This document shows positions 28,743-38,732 of a stretch of DNA of 64,000 nt, piece after piece. A model generated the notes under the pieces. The model was not told where the DNA came from and did no database searches. It saw nothing but the letters and a program-made list of their open reading frames with translations. The DNA is from Marinobacter subterrani (GTDB taxonomy: Bacteria > Pseudomonadota > Gammaproteobacteria > Pseudomonadales > Oleiphilaceae), in assembly GCF_001045555.1 (NCBI RefSeq), contig NZ_LFBU01000002.1, positions 979,154 through 1,043,153 on the forward strand. Reading direction: 5' to 3'. Position numbers and translations under genes: made by a program. Each line of letters begins with the position of its first letter. Position 1 is the stretch's first letter.

Positions 28743-30497
28743 ATGATGGATAATCAGTTGTCGAGAGAATCCAGCCTGGAAGTGACCAGCCTCGAAGAGC
28801 TTGCACCAATGGCAGACTATTCCCTGATGAATCGTCTGAACTGCGATCCCGGTGCGACCCCCGATGGCGTTGACTTCCGGCCACGACAGGTCTTTTCAGG
28901 GCACTACGTTCCGGTCAGGCCAACGCCCATCGAGACCCCCGAATACGTCGCCCACAGTGAAGGTTTGTTCCGCGAATTGTGCTTTGCAGACAGCCTGGCC
29001 CGCTCTGATGACTTTGTCCGGATGTTTTCCGGAGACCTCTCACTCGTGCCGGAACCCATGAGCAAAGTCGGTTGGGCGTGTGGCTATGCGCTCTCCATCT
29101 ACGGCACCGAATACACCCAGCAGTGTCCGTTCCAGACCGGCAACGGCTATGGTGACGGCCGCGCCATTTCGGTACTGGAAGCGGCTATCAACGGTCGACG
29201 CTGGGAAATGCAATTAAAGGGTGGGGGACGGACGCCCTACTGTCGAGGCGCCGATGGTCGGGCCGTTCTGCGTTCCAGCGTTCGTGAATTCCTGGCACAG
29301 GAGCACATGCACGCGCTGGGAGTCCCAACCTCCCGGTCTCTGAGCCTGTATGTATCGAAAACGGAGACGGTGCGGCGACCCTGGTACTCCGAGGGCTCCC
29401 ATGCCAGGGATCCCGACCAGCTCATTTCGGAGCCGGTTGCCATCTCCACCCGCGTGGCCCCGTCATTCATTCGGGTGGGCCAGCTGGAACTCTTTGGACG
29501 CAGGGCCCGAAAGCAGGAACACCCCCGTGCGCTTGAAGAACTCGAGCAGCTGGTCCTGCACCTGATTGATCGGGAGTACAATGGCGTTATTGACCAAACA
29601 CTTGCGACCCCCACAAAAGTCGTGATGCTCGCGCGGGCGTTCCGCAGCCGCCTTGCCTCCCTGGTCGCGAACTGGATCCGGGTTGGTTACTGTCAGGGTA
29701 ATTTCAACAGCGACAACTGCGCCGCCGGCGGCTTCACTCTGGATTACGGCCCCTTCGGCTTCTGCGAAGTGTTTGAGCCGTTTTATCAACCCTGGACCGG
29801 CGGGGGGCAACACTTCGCTTTCCTGAATCAACCCGCGGCAGCGGAAAGGAACTTCAAAAGTTTCTGCTCTGCCCTGAGGCCTCTGCTTGATGATCATGAG
29901 GACGAACTGGCTCAACTGGATGAGATTCAGCAGGGCTTCCCGGACGTGATGCAGGCGGAAATGCAAACGATGTGGTCAGCGAAACTGGGGCTTGAGACTT
30001 TTGACACCGAACTCTTCAAGCAACTGATGATGCTGATGACGCAAACGCCCGTGGATTATACCGTTTTCTTCCGCGAGCTTTCGTCGATCCCTGATGATAT
30101 TGAACCCATCAAAAAGAGCTTTTACAGGTCTCTGGACGAACCCGGGATAGCCGGCTCGGAAGCCCTGCTCGAGCGTTGATCACAATGGTTCAGCGAGTGG
30201 AAATCGCAAATTGGAATCGGCGGAAATGGTGCCAATGGCGCCGGCTGGCAATCGCGCGAGGAGCGTTCCCGAAGCATGAAACGGGTGAATCCAAAGTACA
30301 CCATGCGTGAGTGGTTCGTGGTGCCTGCCTACCAGCGGGCAGCCGAAGGAGATTACCTGCCAATCAGGGAGCTGCAACAGGTATTGACTCAGCCCTACGC
30401 CGAGCAATCAGAGGCGGTCGAGAAACGCTTTTACCGGCTGAAGCCCTCAGAGCTTTTCGATCTCGGAGGGCTTTCCCATTACAGCTGCTCGTCTTAG
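28743..30497 (+). pseudogene. selO: SelO/YdiU protein adenylyltransferase with in-frame TGA
   Basis: A SelO pseudokinase-fold gene that AMPylates protein Ser/Thr/Tyr in characterised members. The core is present: [18 protein letters not shown] with the nucleotide-binding Lys and Arg, the NFNSDNC active-site segment and the metal-binding DYGPFGF. A TGA at 30177-30179 closes the frame after 478 codons. The same frame then runs on without a shift for 105 more codons, carrying the SelO C-terminal pattern NPKYTMREWFVVPAY, GDYLPIRELQQVL and PYAEQSEA, and ends in SCSS, the family terminus that is CUSS in eukaryotic SelO. So one codon, probably TGG, has become TGA, or it is recoded, or it is a sequence error. 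The truncated product would lack the redox-active C-terminus. AGGAG precedes the ATG. Confidence 0.85.
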
Positions 30498-30649
30498 CCG
30501 GACGAAGCACTGCGACAAAGTTTCTGGCGGGTTTGACTGAGCCGGGCTGGTTACCAAACTTTACAAATTGCCAAACCTATCAAGGTCTCCGGCCATCACA
30601 TCCCCTAAAGTAGCGGCACAACCTCTAACAAGGATAAACGGTTGCCGCG

Positions 30650-32560
30650 ATGAAACGCCTCATTGGTCTCTCTGTTACTGCTTTTTCCCTCGTCCTGGCC
30701 GGGTGCGGCAAGGAATCTGATCAGTTGCCCGTGGACGGACGGGATTTTGATGGCGTGGAGTACAGTGAGCCGGCGCCCTACACCGGCAAGGTCATCGATG
30801 GCTACCTGAACAACGCCCGGGTCTGGCTGGACATGGATGGCGACAGCCAGTTCACGCCGGGCCCGCTGGTTATTGAACTGGACAATGGTGAGACGGCCAC
30901 GCTTGCATCTGGCGAGCCGACCGCCATGAGCGGCCCCGGAGGCCGGTTCTCACTGGATATTGCCGAACTGGAACTGGAGCCCACCCTGGGGCCGGATCTG
31001 GACCCACGGGACTATCCGCTGTATGCCGTGGCGCTACCGGGCAAGACGCTTGAAGAAACCTGGAGCGGCAAGGTTCCGGTGGCCAGAGCATTCCTGATGT
31101 CGGCGCAGCCGGGCGTTCGGAATGTAACGCCGCTCACCACCCTGGCCCGGTATCGCGGCCTGGCGGGCCTGGGTTCCTTCCTGGAAGCCCAGGCCGGAGT
31201 GGCCGCCAGTCTGGCGGACCTTAACCTGGTGCGGGATTACATCCTCGCCCAGGATGAGCGTTCCCATGCCTACGCCCGGGCACTGGCAAAATTCATGGCC
31301 AGCCAGATTCCCGATGCCTACAACAAGCTGCTGGCGGAAGACGGCAGCGACGGTGCCGAGCCCTACCTGAGCAGGGAGGCGGTATTCCTGTTGGGCCTTT
31401 CTCTGGTGCGGAACGCCGGGGATGTGATCGCGGTGGTGGATGCGGCCGCTCAGGGCGGATATGCCAATGTTGACGTTGATGCCCTGCAATTGCCGCGGGT
31501 TGCCCTGGAGCTTGATGATCCGGTTCTGCTGACCAGCCAGAGAATCTATTCGGAACCGGCCAACCAGGGAACCTTGCCGGCGCTGCGCACCGGCCTGGAT
31601 ATCTCCGCCGAGCTGCGGTTCGACTACACCCAGGGCGGCCAGCTGGTGTCCGTCTCCGCTAAGGGCTGCCTGGCGCCGTCCATGCCGGAACTGGCCAGGC
31701 TGGTGCGGGTAAACGGCTATATGGCCAATCTCGAGACCCAGTGGCTGCCGGCCGTTGCGCTCTCAAGCCAGAGCCGGGAGACTTATAAAACCGAGGGAGT
31801 TGATGAACGTCTGATCTTCGACTGGGACAACCAGCGAATCTATTTCGAGACCAGCACCTCATGTCACGAGCCCGCTGGCATTCTGGCGGGATCAAGCGAG
31901 CTGGGTGGGAGCCCTGAGGTTGCCTATCGCTGGACAAAGGAGGGCGGTGAACTGGTGGAGCTGGTTGCGGACTACGCCGGTGGCGTTACCCGAACGCTTG
32001 TTCCTGACAACACTCTTCTTCCGGATGGAACTGAAGCACCACAGGTTTTTCCGGGGTACCGGATTCTTGAAGACGGTGTCCAAAAAGAGGCTGTGACCCT
32101 GACTTCTGAGATTGCAACCTGCGATCCCCAGTTGGACGCAGGGACAGCAAGCCAGGTCGTAACCGGCTATCTGAGCTATAATTTTGCGGGCCATGAGCCC
32201 CAGCCGACCGGCTTCACCGATTTGCTCCTGGAGTTTGATACCCGGGACTTTTCAGGCCCTGAGCATCCGGATCATCCGGATCTGCGCCTGTTGCGCTACG
32301 GCTTTCTGGATCCGGCGCTCTCCGGCCTGGAGCGGGTGACCGGAGATGGCGGATTCGAGTGGGCGATGAACTATCCCGGGTCGGATGCGTCCGGCTTTGT
32401 TGCGGAGCAGCCGAATCTGATCAGTCGGGCCTTTTTGAAGCGTTATAACAGTGTCGTTGACTGCGGCCGGAGCATGGATGATCTGCCGTCTGCAGCCTAT
32501 GCGCAGGTTGAGTACAGCTATCAGCGGTTGTCCGAGTATCTGGTGGATTCGTTGAAATAA
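30650..32560 (+). CDS. Large lipoprotein of unknown function
   Basis: A 636-residue protein with a lipoprotein signal (lipobox LAGC, Cys at residue 19; next residue Gly, so outer-membrane sorting is expected). Near residues 48-70 it reads VIDGYLNNARVWLDMDGDSQF, with a DMDGDSQF loop resembling calcium-binding D-x-D-x-D repeats. The rest is mixed alpha/beta with several cysteines (about residues 340, 405, 490, 605) that could pair in the periplasm. I do not recognise a named domain. It stands alone: 153 bp upstream without a clear promoter, and a leftward tRNA gene downstream. It is intact, with codon use like its neighbours. Confidence 0.75.
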   Translation: MKRLIGLSVTAFSLVLAGCGKESDQLPVDGRDFDGVEYSEPAPYTGKVIDGYLNNARVWLDMDGDSQFTPGPLVIELDNGETATLASGEPTAMSGPGGRFSLDIAELELEPTLGPDLDPRDYPLYAVALPGKTLEETWSGKVPVARAFLMSAQPGVRNVTPLTTLARYRGLAGLGSFLEAQAGVAASLADLNLVRDYILAQDERSHAYARALAKFMASQIPDAYNKLLAEDGSDGAEPYLSREAVFLLGLSLVRNAGDVIAVVDAAAQGGYANVDVDALQLPRVALELDDPVLLTSQRIYSEPANQGTLPALRTGLDISAELRFDYTQGGQLVSVSAKGCLAPSMPELARLVRVNGYMANLETQWLPAVALSSQSRETYKTEGVDERLIFDWDNQRIYFETSTSCHEPAGILAGSSELGGSPEVAYRWTKEGGELVELVADYAGGVTRTLVPDNTLLPDGTEAPQVFPGYRILEDGVQKEAVTLTSEIATCDPQLDAGTASQVVTGYLSYNFAGHEPQPTGFTDLLLEFDTRDFSGPEHPDHPDLRLLRYGFLDPALSGLERVTGDGGFEWAMNYPGSDASGFVAEQPNLISRAFLKRYNSVVDCGRSMDDLPSAAYAQVEYSYQRLSEYLVDSLK

Positions 32561-32696
32561 TCTGGCGCGATCGTGAGCATGAATGAGCACCGGAAACGCG
32601 CGAAAGTTGAATGCGTCACCAGAGCGGAATAGATAATGGGATATCAGATTAATAGGTCAGCCGGTTGGCTGACTTGCCATTTCCTGAGGAAGGAAA

Positions 32697-32783
32697 TGGT
32701 GCCGAGGAGAGGACTTGAACCTCCACGGGGTTGCCCCCACTAGCACCTGAAGCTAGCGTGTCTACCAATTTCACCACCTCGGC
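32697..32783 (-). tRNA. tRNA-Leu (CAG)
   Basis: An 87-base cloverleaf with the acceptor arm GCCGAGG...CCTCGGC and an encoded CCA. The anticodon stem CTAGC/GCTAG encloses TTCAGGT with anticodon CAG. A long variable arm (GGGGGCAACCCC) identifies a class II leucine tRNA, and GTTCAAGTC is the T arm. It is read leftward from the consensus promoter at 32865-32893. It stands alone. Confidence 0.96.
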
Positions 32784-32864
32784 AGGTGATTTGCAGGACG
32801 TTAGTTTGTTGAAAACTGTACGTTTCTGCCAGCGGTGAGGATTGTCCCTCAACCGATGGCGCGT

Positions 32865-32893
32865 ACTTTAATAATTCCGGTCTGGGCTGTCAA
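32865..32893 (-). promoter_or_regulatory. Sigma-70 promoter of tRNA-Leu
   Basis: On the minus strand a perfect -35 TTGACA (32888-32893), a 17-bp spacer and -10 TAAAGT (32865-32870) would start transcription near 32858, about 75 bases before the mature tRNA 5' end. Confidence 0.75.
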
Positions 32894-33036
32894 ACGTTTT
32901 TTTGCAAAAAGAATGGCAGGTATTTGTGCCTATTCCTGGCCGGTTGATAGGCAGAAGCTACATCTCAACGTTATACTCCATTGCAAATGAATTCAGACTG
33001 TGCCGTGGTGGCACAGCAGTTAAAGCAAGGATCCGA

Positions 33037-35607
33037 ATGGTTTCCAGGAAGAAAAACGACCGGGATCCTCACGCCAGTCGTGAGGCCCAAAAATACGATA
33101 ACCCTATTCAAAGCCGGGAATTTATCCTCTCGCATCTCAAGGATCGCGGGGCTCCCGCAACACATGAAACATTGTGTTCCGAGCTTGGCCAGTCTTCGGA
33201 GGAGGGCATTGAGGCCCTGCGCCGGCGCTTGATTGCCATGTGCCGGGACGGGCAGCTTATCTGCAACCGTCGTGGCGCCTACCTCCCCATTGAGGAAGCC
33301 GATCTGGTGACCGGTCGGGTGATCGGCCACAAGGATGGCTTTGGCTTTCTGGTGCCGGACGACGGCGGCTCTGACCTGTTTCTCACCGCCCGCCAGATGC
33401 GGCAGGTGTTTCATGGTGATCGCGTGGCCGCACGGGTTGATCGTATTGATGATCGCGGCCGGCGTGAGGGTGTCATCGTCGAAGTGCTGGAATACCGGAC
33501 CAGCCAGACGGTGGGGCGTCTCTTCCAGGAGAGTGGAATCAGCTTCGTTGTTCCGGAAAACGCCCGGATCAACCACGAGGTGCTGATTCCCCAGGAAAAT
33601 TGCGGCAATGCCCGCCACGGCCAATATGTTGTGGTGGATATAGTCCGTCAGCCCACCGTGCGCACCCAGCCATTGGGTAAGGTGGTCGAGGTCCTTGGGG
33701 AGCACATGGCGCCGGGGATGGAAATTGACGTTGCCATCCGCTCCTACGACATTCCCCATAGCTGGCCGCCCGCTGTCGGCGAGCAGACAGCGGAAATTCC
33801 GGAAGAGGTCACAGAAAAAGACAAGGCCAACCGGAAGGATATCCGGAATCTACGGCTGGTAACCATCGACGACGAAACTGCCCGTGATTTCGACGATGCC
33901 GTGTATTGCGAGCCGAGGCCGCGTGGCGGCTATCGCTTGCTGGTCGCGATCGCCGACGTTTCCCACTATGTGCGGCCGGGTACACCGCTGGATGAAGAGG
34001 CGGTGAATCGAAGTACGTCGGTTTATTTTCCGGATCACGTCGTGCCGATGCTGCCGGAAAAACTGTCCAATGGCCTTTGCTCACTGAATCCGGGGGTGGA
34101 TCGCCTTTGCATGGTGGCCGATATGACCATCAGCGCCGCAGGTAATATCAGTAGTTATAGCTTCTATCAGGCGGTGATGTTCAGTCATGCGCGGCTTACC
34201 TATAACAAGGTAAGCACCATGCTGGAGCATCCGGACACCGAGCAGGGTTACAAGCTGTGTGAGCAATACGCCAATGTCCTCCCGCAGTTACACAATCTCT
34301 ATGGGCTCTATCAGTTGTTGCGCAAGGCCCGCACTGAGCGTGGTGCGATCGATTTCGAAACCACCGAAACCAAGATTGTGTTTGATGCCGACCGGAAGAT
34401 AGAAGAGATCGTGCCGGTGCAGCGCAACGATGCCCACAAGATCATTGAGGAATGCATGCTGTGCGCGAACGTTGCGACAGCGCGATTCCTGAAAAAACAC
34501 AAGCTCCCGGCACTATACCGGGTCCATGATGGCCCTTCAGAAGAGCGACTCAATGCGGTTCGGCTGTTCCTGGGTGAGCTGGGTCTGCAGTTGGGGGGCG
34601 GTGATTCGCCCACATCCGCTGACTATCAGGCATTGCTGTCCAGTATCAAGGATCGCTCGGATGCCAATGTGATCCAGACGGTTATGCTGCGTTCACTCAG
34701 CCAGGCTGTCTACAGTCCGGAAGAGGGCGGCCACTTTGGTCTTGGTTATGCGGGTTATGCTCACTTCACTTCGCCGATCCGACGTTACCCGGACCTTATC
34801 AATCACCGGGCAATCAAATCTGTTATCCACGGGGGGCAGGCTTCCAAGGATGTTGTTGTGCCTCCGAAACCGGATCCCGAGCTTGCCGAGTATCCTTACG
34901 ATATGGCCCGGATGGAGCAGTTGGGTGAGCACACCTCGATGGCCGAGCGGCGTGCCGACGATGCCACCCGGGATGTCATGGCCTGGCTGAAGTGTGAATA
35001 CCTGAGTGATCATGTCGGTGAAGAGTACGATGGCGTCATCGCTTCCGTCGTGCCCTTTGGCTTCTTCGTTGAGCTCTCGGGGGTTTACATAGAAGGGTTG
35101 GTGCACGTTTCGACCCTAAGCGGGGATTTCTTTCATCACGATTCAGCCAAGCATCGCCTTATTGGTGAGCGCACAGCAATGAGTTTCCGGCTTGGTGATG
35201 AGGTTCGTGTGAAGGTCGTTCGGGTTGGAATGGAAGACCGGAAGATAGACCTGGAACTGATCAGTGAGCCCGTGCATCGACAGGCGGATCGCGACGCGCT
35301 CCAAGTTCCTGATAAAGGTGAGCGAGGCAAGGGGAAGCGAGGTGCCAGCAAAGGTGGCAAATCGCCCGGCAGAACCAAGCCTGGCCAGAAAGGTGCGTCA
35401 GCCGGCGAGTCTGGCCCGAAACGCCCGAGGAAACGCCCGGCGTCTCAGAAAAAGGCAGGCCCCGAGGCCTTCGATGACGATGAAACGCCTTCTGCCAGGG
35501 ATGAGCTGATTGCCCGGGCTGCCAAACTTGCCCTGAAGAAAGGAAAGAAGAGCGGCGGCGCGAGCAAAGACGATAAAAAAGCCAAGCCGCGAAAATCCGG
35601 CAAGTAA
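33037..35607 (+). CDS. rnr: Exoribonuclease R
   Basis: An 856-residue 3'-5' exoribonuclease that degrades structured RNA, rRNA and, with SmpB/tmRNA, non-stop messages. N-terminal winged helix (YDNPIQSREFILSHL), two cold-shock domains, the RNB catalytic domain with the metal-binding DETARDFDDAVYCE, the block TSPIRRYPDLINHRAI, an S1 domain near 690-770 and a long Lys/Arg-rich tail. The ATG at 33037 has AAGG six bases upstream and gives the family N-terminus; the frame extends 45 codons more without homology. rlmB follows 15 bases later, as in E. coli. Confidence 0.96.
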   Translation: MVSRKKNDRDPHASREAQKYDNPIQSREFILSHLKDRGAPATHETLCSELGQSSEEGIEALRRRLIAMCRDGQLICNRRGAYLPIEEADLVTGRVIGHKDGFGFLVPDDGGSDLFLTARQMRQVFHGDRVAARVDRIDDRGRREGVIVEVLEYRTSQTVGRLFQESGISFVVPENARINHEVLIPQENCGNARHGQYVVVDIVRQPTVRTQPLGKVVEVLGEHMAPGMEIDVAIRSYDIPHSWPPAVGEQTAEIPEEVTEKDKANRKDIRNLRLVTIDDETARDFDDAVYCEPRPRGGYRLLVAIADVSHYVRPGTPLDEEAVNRSTSVYFPDHVVPMLPEKLSNGLCSLNPGVDRLCMVADMTISAAGNISSYSFYQAVMFSHARLTYNKVSTMLEHPDTEQGYKLCEQYANVLPQLHNLYGLYQLLRKARTERGAIDFETTETKIVFDADRKIEEIVPVQRNDAHKIIEECMLCANVATARFLKKHKLPALYRVHDGPSEERLNAVRLFLGELGLQLGGGDSPTSADYQALLSSIKDRSDANVIQTVMLRSLSQAVYSPEEGGHFGLGYAGYAHFTSPIRRYPDLINHRAIKSVIHGGQASKDVVVPPKPDPELAEYPYDMARMEQLGEHTSMAERRADDATRDVMAWLKCEYLSDHVGEEYDGVIASVVPFGFFVELSGVYIEGLVHVSTLSGDFFHHDSAKHRLIGERTAMSFRLGDEVRVKVVRVGMEDRKIDLELISEPVHRQADRDALQVPDKGERGKGKRGASKGGKSPGRTKPGQKGASAGESGPKRPRKRPASQKKAGPEAFDDDETPSARDELIARAAKLALKKGKKSGGASKDDKKAKPRKSGK

Positions 35608-35622
35608 CGGGAAGAGTAAACA

Positions 35623-36360
35623 GTGTCCGGAGAATTTGTGTTTGGCTGGCACGCGGTTGAGGCCGTTCTCAAACGTGAGCCTGAACGATTGCAGCAGGTC
35701 TGGATCCAGACCGGCCGGCAGGACAAGCGGGTCAAGAGCATTACGGATGCATTGGATACGCTGGGCGTGCGCTGGAAGGTGGTGCACCGCAGGGAGCTTG
35801 ACGAGCGGGTTGCCGGGGTGCATCAGGGTATTGTGGCGGCGGTCATTGAAAGCCGCGAATGGACGGAAGAGGATCTGCTGGCGCAACTGGCGGGCAGTGA
35901 CAAGCCACCGTTTCTGCTGGTGCTCGACGGAGTAACCGACCCCCACAATCTGGGGGCCTGCATGCGGACCGCCGATGCCGTGGGTATCCAGGCGGTGATT
36001 GTGCCGAAAGACAAATCAGCCTCCCTCACACCGGTGGCCCGCAAGGTCGCCTGCGGTGCCGCCGAGACGGTGCCGTTCGTAAGGGTAACCAATCTCGCGC
36101 GGTTCCTCCGGAATCTGCAGGATCAGGGCGTGTGGCTGATCGGCACCGCGGGTGAGGCGGATGCCACGCTTTACCAGGCCAACTTCAAGGGGCCGGTGGC
36201 GCTGGTGATGGGGGCCGAAGGCAAGGGCATGCGCCGATTGACCCGTGAGCATTGCGATCAACTGATCAATATCCCCATGCTGGGCCATGTGGACAGCCTC
36301 AATGTATCCGTGGCTACGGGTGTTTGCCTATACGAAGCCCTGCGCCAGCGGCTTGGTTAA
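35623..36360 (+). CDS. rlmB: 23S rRNA Gm2251 2'-O-methyltransferase RlmB
   Basis: A 245-residue SpoU/TrmH-type methyltransferase (E. coli 243) that modifies G2251 in the P loop of 23S rRNA. It has an N-terminal substrate-binding domain (FVFGWHAVEAVLKREP). The knotted catalytic domain shows LVLDGVTDPHNLGACMRTADA, MGAEGKGMRRLTREHCD and IPMLGHVDSLNVSVATGVCLYE. The start is GTG at 35623. It is co-transcribed with rnr, and a terminator follows. Confidence 0.97.
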   Translation: MSGEFVFGWHAVEAVLKREPERLQQVWIQTGRQDKRVKSITDALDTLGVRWKVVHRRELDERVAGVHQGIVAAVIESREWTEEDLLAQLAGSDKPPFLLVLDGVTDPHNLGACMRTADAVGIQAVIVPKDKSASLTPVARKVACGAAETVPFVRVTNLARFLRNLQDQGVWLIGTAGEADATLYQANFKGPVALVMGAEGKGMRRLTREHCDQLINIPMLGHVDSLNVSVATGVCLYEALRQRLG

Positions 36361-36396
36361 CCCTTGCACACAGGGCCCTGCCCGCCTAGAATACGT

Positions 36397-36422
36397 CACC
36401 CCTTTTCTAAGGGGTGGTTTTG
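36397..36422 (+). terminator. Intrinsic terminator after rlmB
   Basis: CACCCCTT (36397-36404) pairs with AAGGGGTG (36409-36416) around a four-base loop, followed by GTTTTGT. The T-run is short, so partial read-through toward rpsF is possible. Confidence 0.7.
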
Positions 36423-36504
36423 TATTGCCTGAATGATGGCAGTGCAAATCCTCGCTTTTGATCGAGCCTTTCTTGTAAAGCCTTATTGATAAAGCAAAAA
36501 GAAA

Positions 36505-36547
36505 CCGGCAGCCCAGGCTGTCAACTCCTTGCTTTCATGTTTGCCGG
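36505..36547 (+). promoter_or_regulatory. Candidate structured leader of the rpsF operon
   Basis: CCGGCA (36505-36510) pairs with TGCCGG (36542-36547), and an inner CAGCC/GGCTG hairpin lies just inside. It sits about 60 bases before rpsF, where many bacteria have an S6:S18-binding leader that represses the operon. The match to that motif is by position and general shape only. Confidence 0.4.
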
Positions 36548-36605
36548 CTGCGAATTTTCAGTTGGTCCGGTAAAAAGGAAGCTGTTTAAACCGTAGGGAG
36601 AACTC

Positions 36606-37022
36606 ATGCGTCACTACGAAATCGTTTTTATGGTACATCCGGATCAGAGCGAGCAAGTGCCCGCGATGATCGAGCGTTATACCAGCGTCATCACTGAAGA
36701 TGGCGGCAAGGTACATCGCCTGGAAGATTGGGGCCGTCGCCACCTGGCCTACCCGATCAACAAGATTCACAAGGCTCACTACGTACTGATGAACGTTGAA
36801 TGTTCACAGGCCGCAATGGACGAGCTGACTCACAACTTCCGTTTCAACGATGCCATCATCCGCGACATGATCCTGCGCCGCGATGGTGCGGATACCGACC
36901 TGTCCCCGATGAAAGCTTCCGAGTCCCGTGAAGACCGTCGTGGCGGCGATGATCGCCCGCGTCGTTCAGCCGAATCTGACGAGCCACGTCAGCGTGCTGA
37001 AACCCAGGACGAAGAAGAGTAA
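36606..37022 (+). CDS. rpsF: 30S ribosomal protein S6
   Basis: A 138-residue bS6 beginning [25 protein letters not shown]. The RNA-binding face and [22 protein letters not shown] are conserved. A long acidic tail ending in DEEE follows, where in E. coli RimK adds glutamates. It pairs with S18 on the small-subunit platform. First gene of rpsF-rpsR-(membrane protein)-rplI, with GGGAG before the ATG. The single-strand-binding priB gene found in enterics is absent, as in pseudomonads. Confidence 0.97.
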   Translation: MRHYEIVFMVHPDQSEQVPAMIERYTSVITEDGGKVHRLEDWGRRHLAYPINKIHKAHYVLMNVECSQAAMDELTHNFRFNDAIIRDMILRRDGADTDLSPMKASESREDRRGGDDRPRRSAESDEPRQRAETQDEEE

Positions 37023-37047
37023 TTAACCGGAGTTGAGGAGTTAAGTT

Positions 37048-37278
37048 ATGGCTCGTTTTTTCAGACGTCGTAAGTTCTGCCGCTTCACGGCAGAGGGTGT
37101 CAAGGAGATCGATTACAAGGATCTGGACACTCTGAAAGGCTACATCACTGAAACCGGCAAAATCGTGCCCAGCCGCATCACCGGCACCAAAGCACGTTAT
37201 CAGCGTCAGCTGGCTACCGCTATCAAGCGTGCCCGCTACCTGGCACTGCTGCCGTACTCGGACAGCCACGATAACTAA
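37048..37278 (+). CDS. rpsR: 30S ribosomal protein S18
   Basis: A 76-residue bS18 ([20 protein letters not shown]), basic, with the conserved core [32 protein letters not shown]. It forms a heterodimer with S6 on the small subunit. It follows rpsF by 25 bp, with GAGGAG before the ATG. Confidence 0.98.
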   Translation: MARFFRRRKFCRFTAEGVKEIDYKDLDTLKGYITETGKIVPSRITGTKARYQRQLATAIKRARYLALLPYSDSHDN

Positions 37279-37304
37279 GTAACAGAAACACAGGATTTGG
37301 GACC

Positions 37305-38171
37305 ATGCGTGCACTTGCACAGTATGTAATGCGCGGTCCCCTGCAGGCAGGCGGGGTAGCAGCAGTAACCACTGCGATACCCCTGCTGTTCTGGATTGGC
37401 GCAGCCGTTGTCGGCCTGGTTATTCTCAGGCTCGGCATCAGTCAGGGGCTCAACATCGGGCTCTGGGCATTGCTGCCGGCACTCGGCTGGAGCATTTTCG
37501 GGCAAGACCCGACCGCTCTGGCGGTATTGCTTCAGGTAATGCTGATGGCCGCGCTTATCCGGACCACGCAGTCCTGGGAAAAGGCCCTCCTCGGGGGGAG
37601 TTTTCTGGGAATCGTCACAGGGCTGATGTTGCCTGTGATTTATCCCGGTTTGCTGGAGGATCTGGTCCAGGCCGGGGTGAGCTTTTACCAACAGTACAAT
37701 GCCGAGATTGCCAAGAGTCTCGGGGATGATCTTGAGACGGTCATTCGGAACACCATGAACGCGAGCATGGCAGGCACCTACCTGGCAACGGGTGTGGGCG
37801 TGACCATGATGGCGCGGGCCTGGCAGGCAGGGCTTTATAACCCTGGCGGGTTCCGCACGGAGTTCCATGGCCTGAGGCTGTCATTGCCGATTGCCGTGCT
37901 GTGCGCGGTAACCATGGTGGTGGGTCCGTTGCTCGGGCTTAACACCATGCTGCTGGCCTGGGCCGCGGGAACCCCGCTGTTTCTGGCTGGTCTGGCTCTG
38001 GTTCACGGCATTGTTGGGTTGAAAAAGCTGAGTGGGCAGTGGCTGGTGCTGTTTTACGTCGCACTGGTTCTGTTGGGCCCAAGTCTGATGATTCTGTTAG
38101 TGGTTCTGGCTTTTGTGGATAGCTGGCTGGATATCCGGAGGCGTGTAAAGCCCGCCGGGCCGGCTGAATAA
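37305..38171 (+). CDS. Polytopic membrane protein of the rpsR-rplI interval
   Basis: A 288-residue inner-membrane protein with about eight helices, hydrophobic almost throughout, and a central soluble stretch (about residues 120-150). Pseudomonads carry a protein of this kind between rpsR and rplI; it resembles the DUF2232/YybS type of membrane protein. Function is unknown. Its spacing to rpsR (26 bp) and rplI (20 bp) makes it part of the ribosomal operon, so it is made in step with growth rate. No catalytic motif is visible. Confidence 0.8.
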   Translation: MRALAQYVMRGPLQAGGVAAVTTAIPLLFWIGAAVVGLVILRLGISQGLNIGLWALLPALGWSIFGQDPTALAVLLQVMLMAALIRTTQSWEKALLGGSFLGIVTGLMLPVIYPGLLEDLVQAGVSFYQQYNAEIAKSLGDDLETVIRNTMNASMAGTYLATGVGVTMMARAWQAGLYNPGGFRTEFHGLRLSLPIAVLCAVTMVVGPLLGLNTMLLAWAAGTPLFLAGLALVHGIVGLKKLSGQWLVLFYVALVLLGPSLMILLVVLAFVDSWLDIRRRVKPAGPAE

Positions 38172-38191
38172 AGCACGAAGAGGTTAACGAG

Positions 38192-38638
38192 ATGGAAGTT
38201 ATTCTGCTCGAGAAAGTTGCAAACCTTGGCTCCCTGGGTGACAAGGTAAAGGTCAAGGCCGGTTACGGTCGTAATTTCCTGCTTCCGTATGGCAAGGCTG
38301 CACCTGCCACTGAAGCAAACCTGAAGGCGTTCGAAGAGCGTCGTGCCGAGCTTGAGAAAGTGGCTGCTGAGAAGCTGTCTGCTGCCCAGGCCCGCGCCGA
38401 GGCTCTGGAAGGTGCGTCCTTCACCATCAGCTCCAAAGCGGGTGAGGAAGGCAAGCTGTTCGGCTCTATCGGTGTGCGCGACATCGCTGACGCAATCACT
38501 GCCGGTGGTACCGAAGTCGAGAAGAGCGAAGTTCGTCTGCCAGAAGGTCCGCTGCGCGTGACTGGCGAGTACGACATTGAGCTTCAGCTGCACTCAGACG
38601 TCGAAGTAACCATCAAGCTGGCGGTTGTTGCCGAGTAA
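38192..38638 (+). CDS. rplI: 50S ribosomal protein L9
   Basis: A 148-residue bL9 (E. coli 149): [32 protein letters not shown] at the N-terminal globular domain, the long connecting helix rich in Ala/Glu, and the C-terminal domain ending in [14 protein letters not shown]. It sits near the L1 stalk and helps keep the reading frame. Last gene of the rpsF operon. Confidence 0.98.
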   Translation: MEVILLEKVANLGSLGDKVKVKAGYGRNFLLPYGKAAPATEANLKAFEERRAELEKVAAEKLSAAQARAEALEGASFTISSKAGEEGKLFGSIGVRDIADAITAGGTEVEKSEVRLPEGPLRVTGEYDIELQLHSDVEVTIKLAVVAE

Positions 38639-38732
38639 TCCGTTTTCCCTGAAAGCGGTGCCGGGGTTTCCCCGGCCTTGGTAATACGCCGGCGGCCGGT
38701 GCGGTCTTTTTCAAGGCTGCGACCGGCCAGCC

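Noticed and set aside
30177..30230. Selenocysteine insertion at the selO TGA
   Set aside because: The nearby hairpin has only 4 pairs, the site is not the known Sec position of SelO, and no sel genes are in the window. Kept only as a possibility in the findings.
32697..32783. tRNA-Leu as a phage or island attachment site
   Set aside because: No integrase, no flanking direct repeat, and ordinary chromosomal genes on both sides; the only mobile element here transposes and does not use tRNA sites.
32942..32977. TTGATA...TATACT as an rnr promoter
   Set aside because: The spacing is 22 bp, too long for a sigma-70 promoter.
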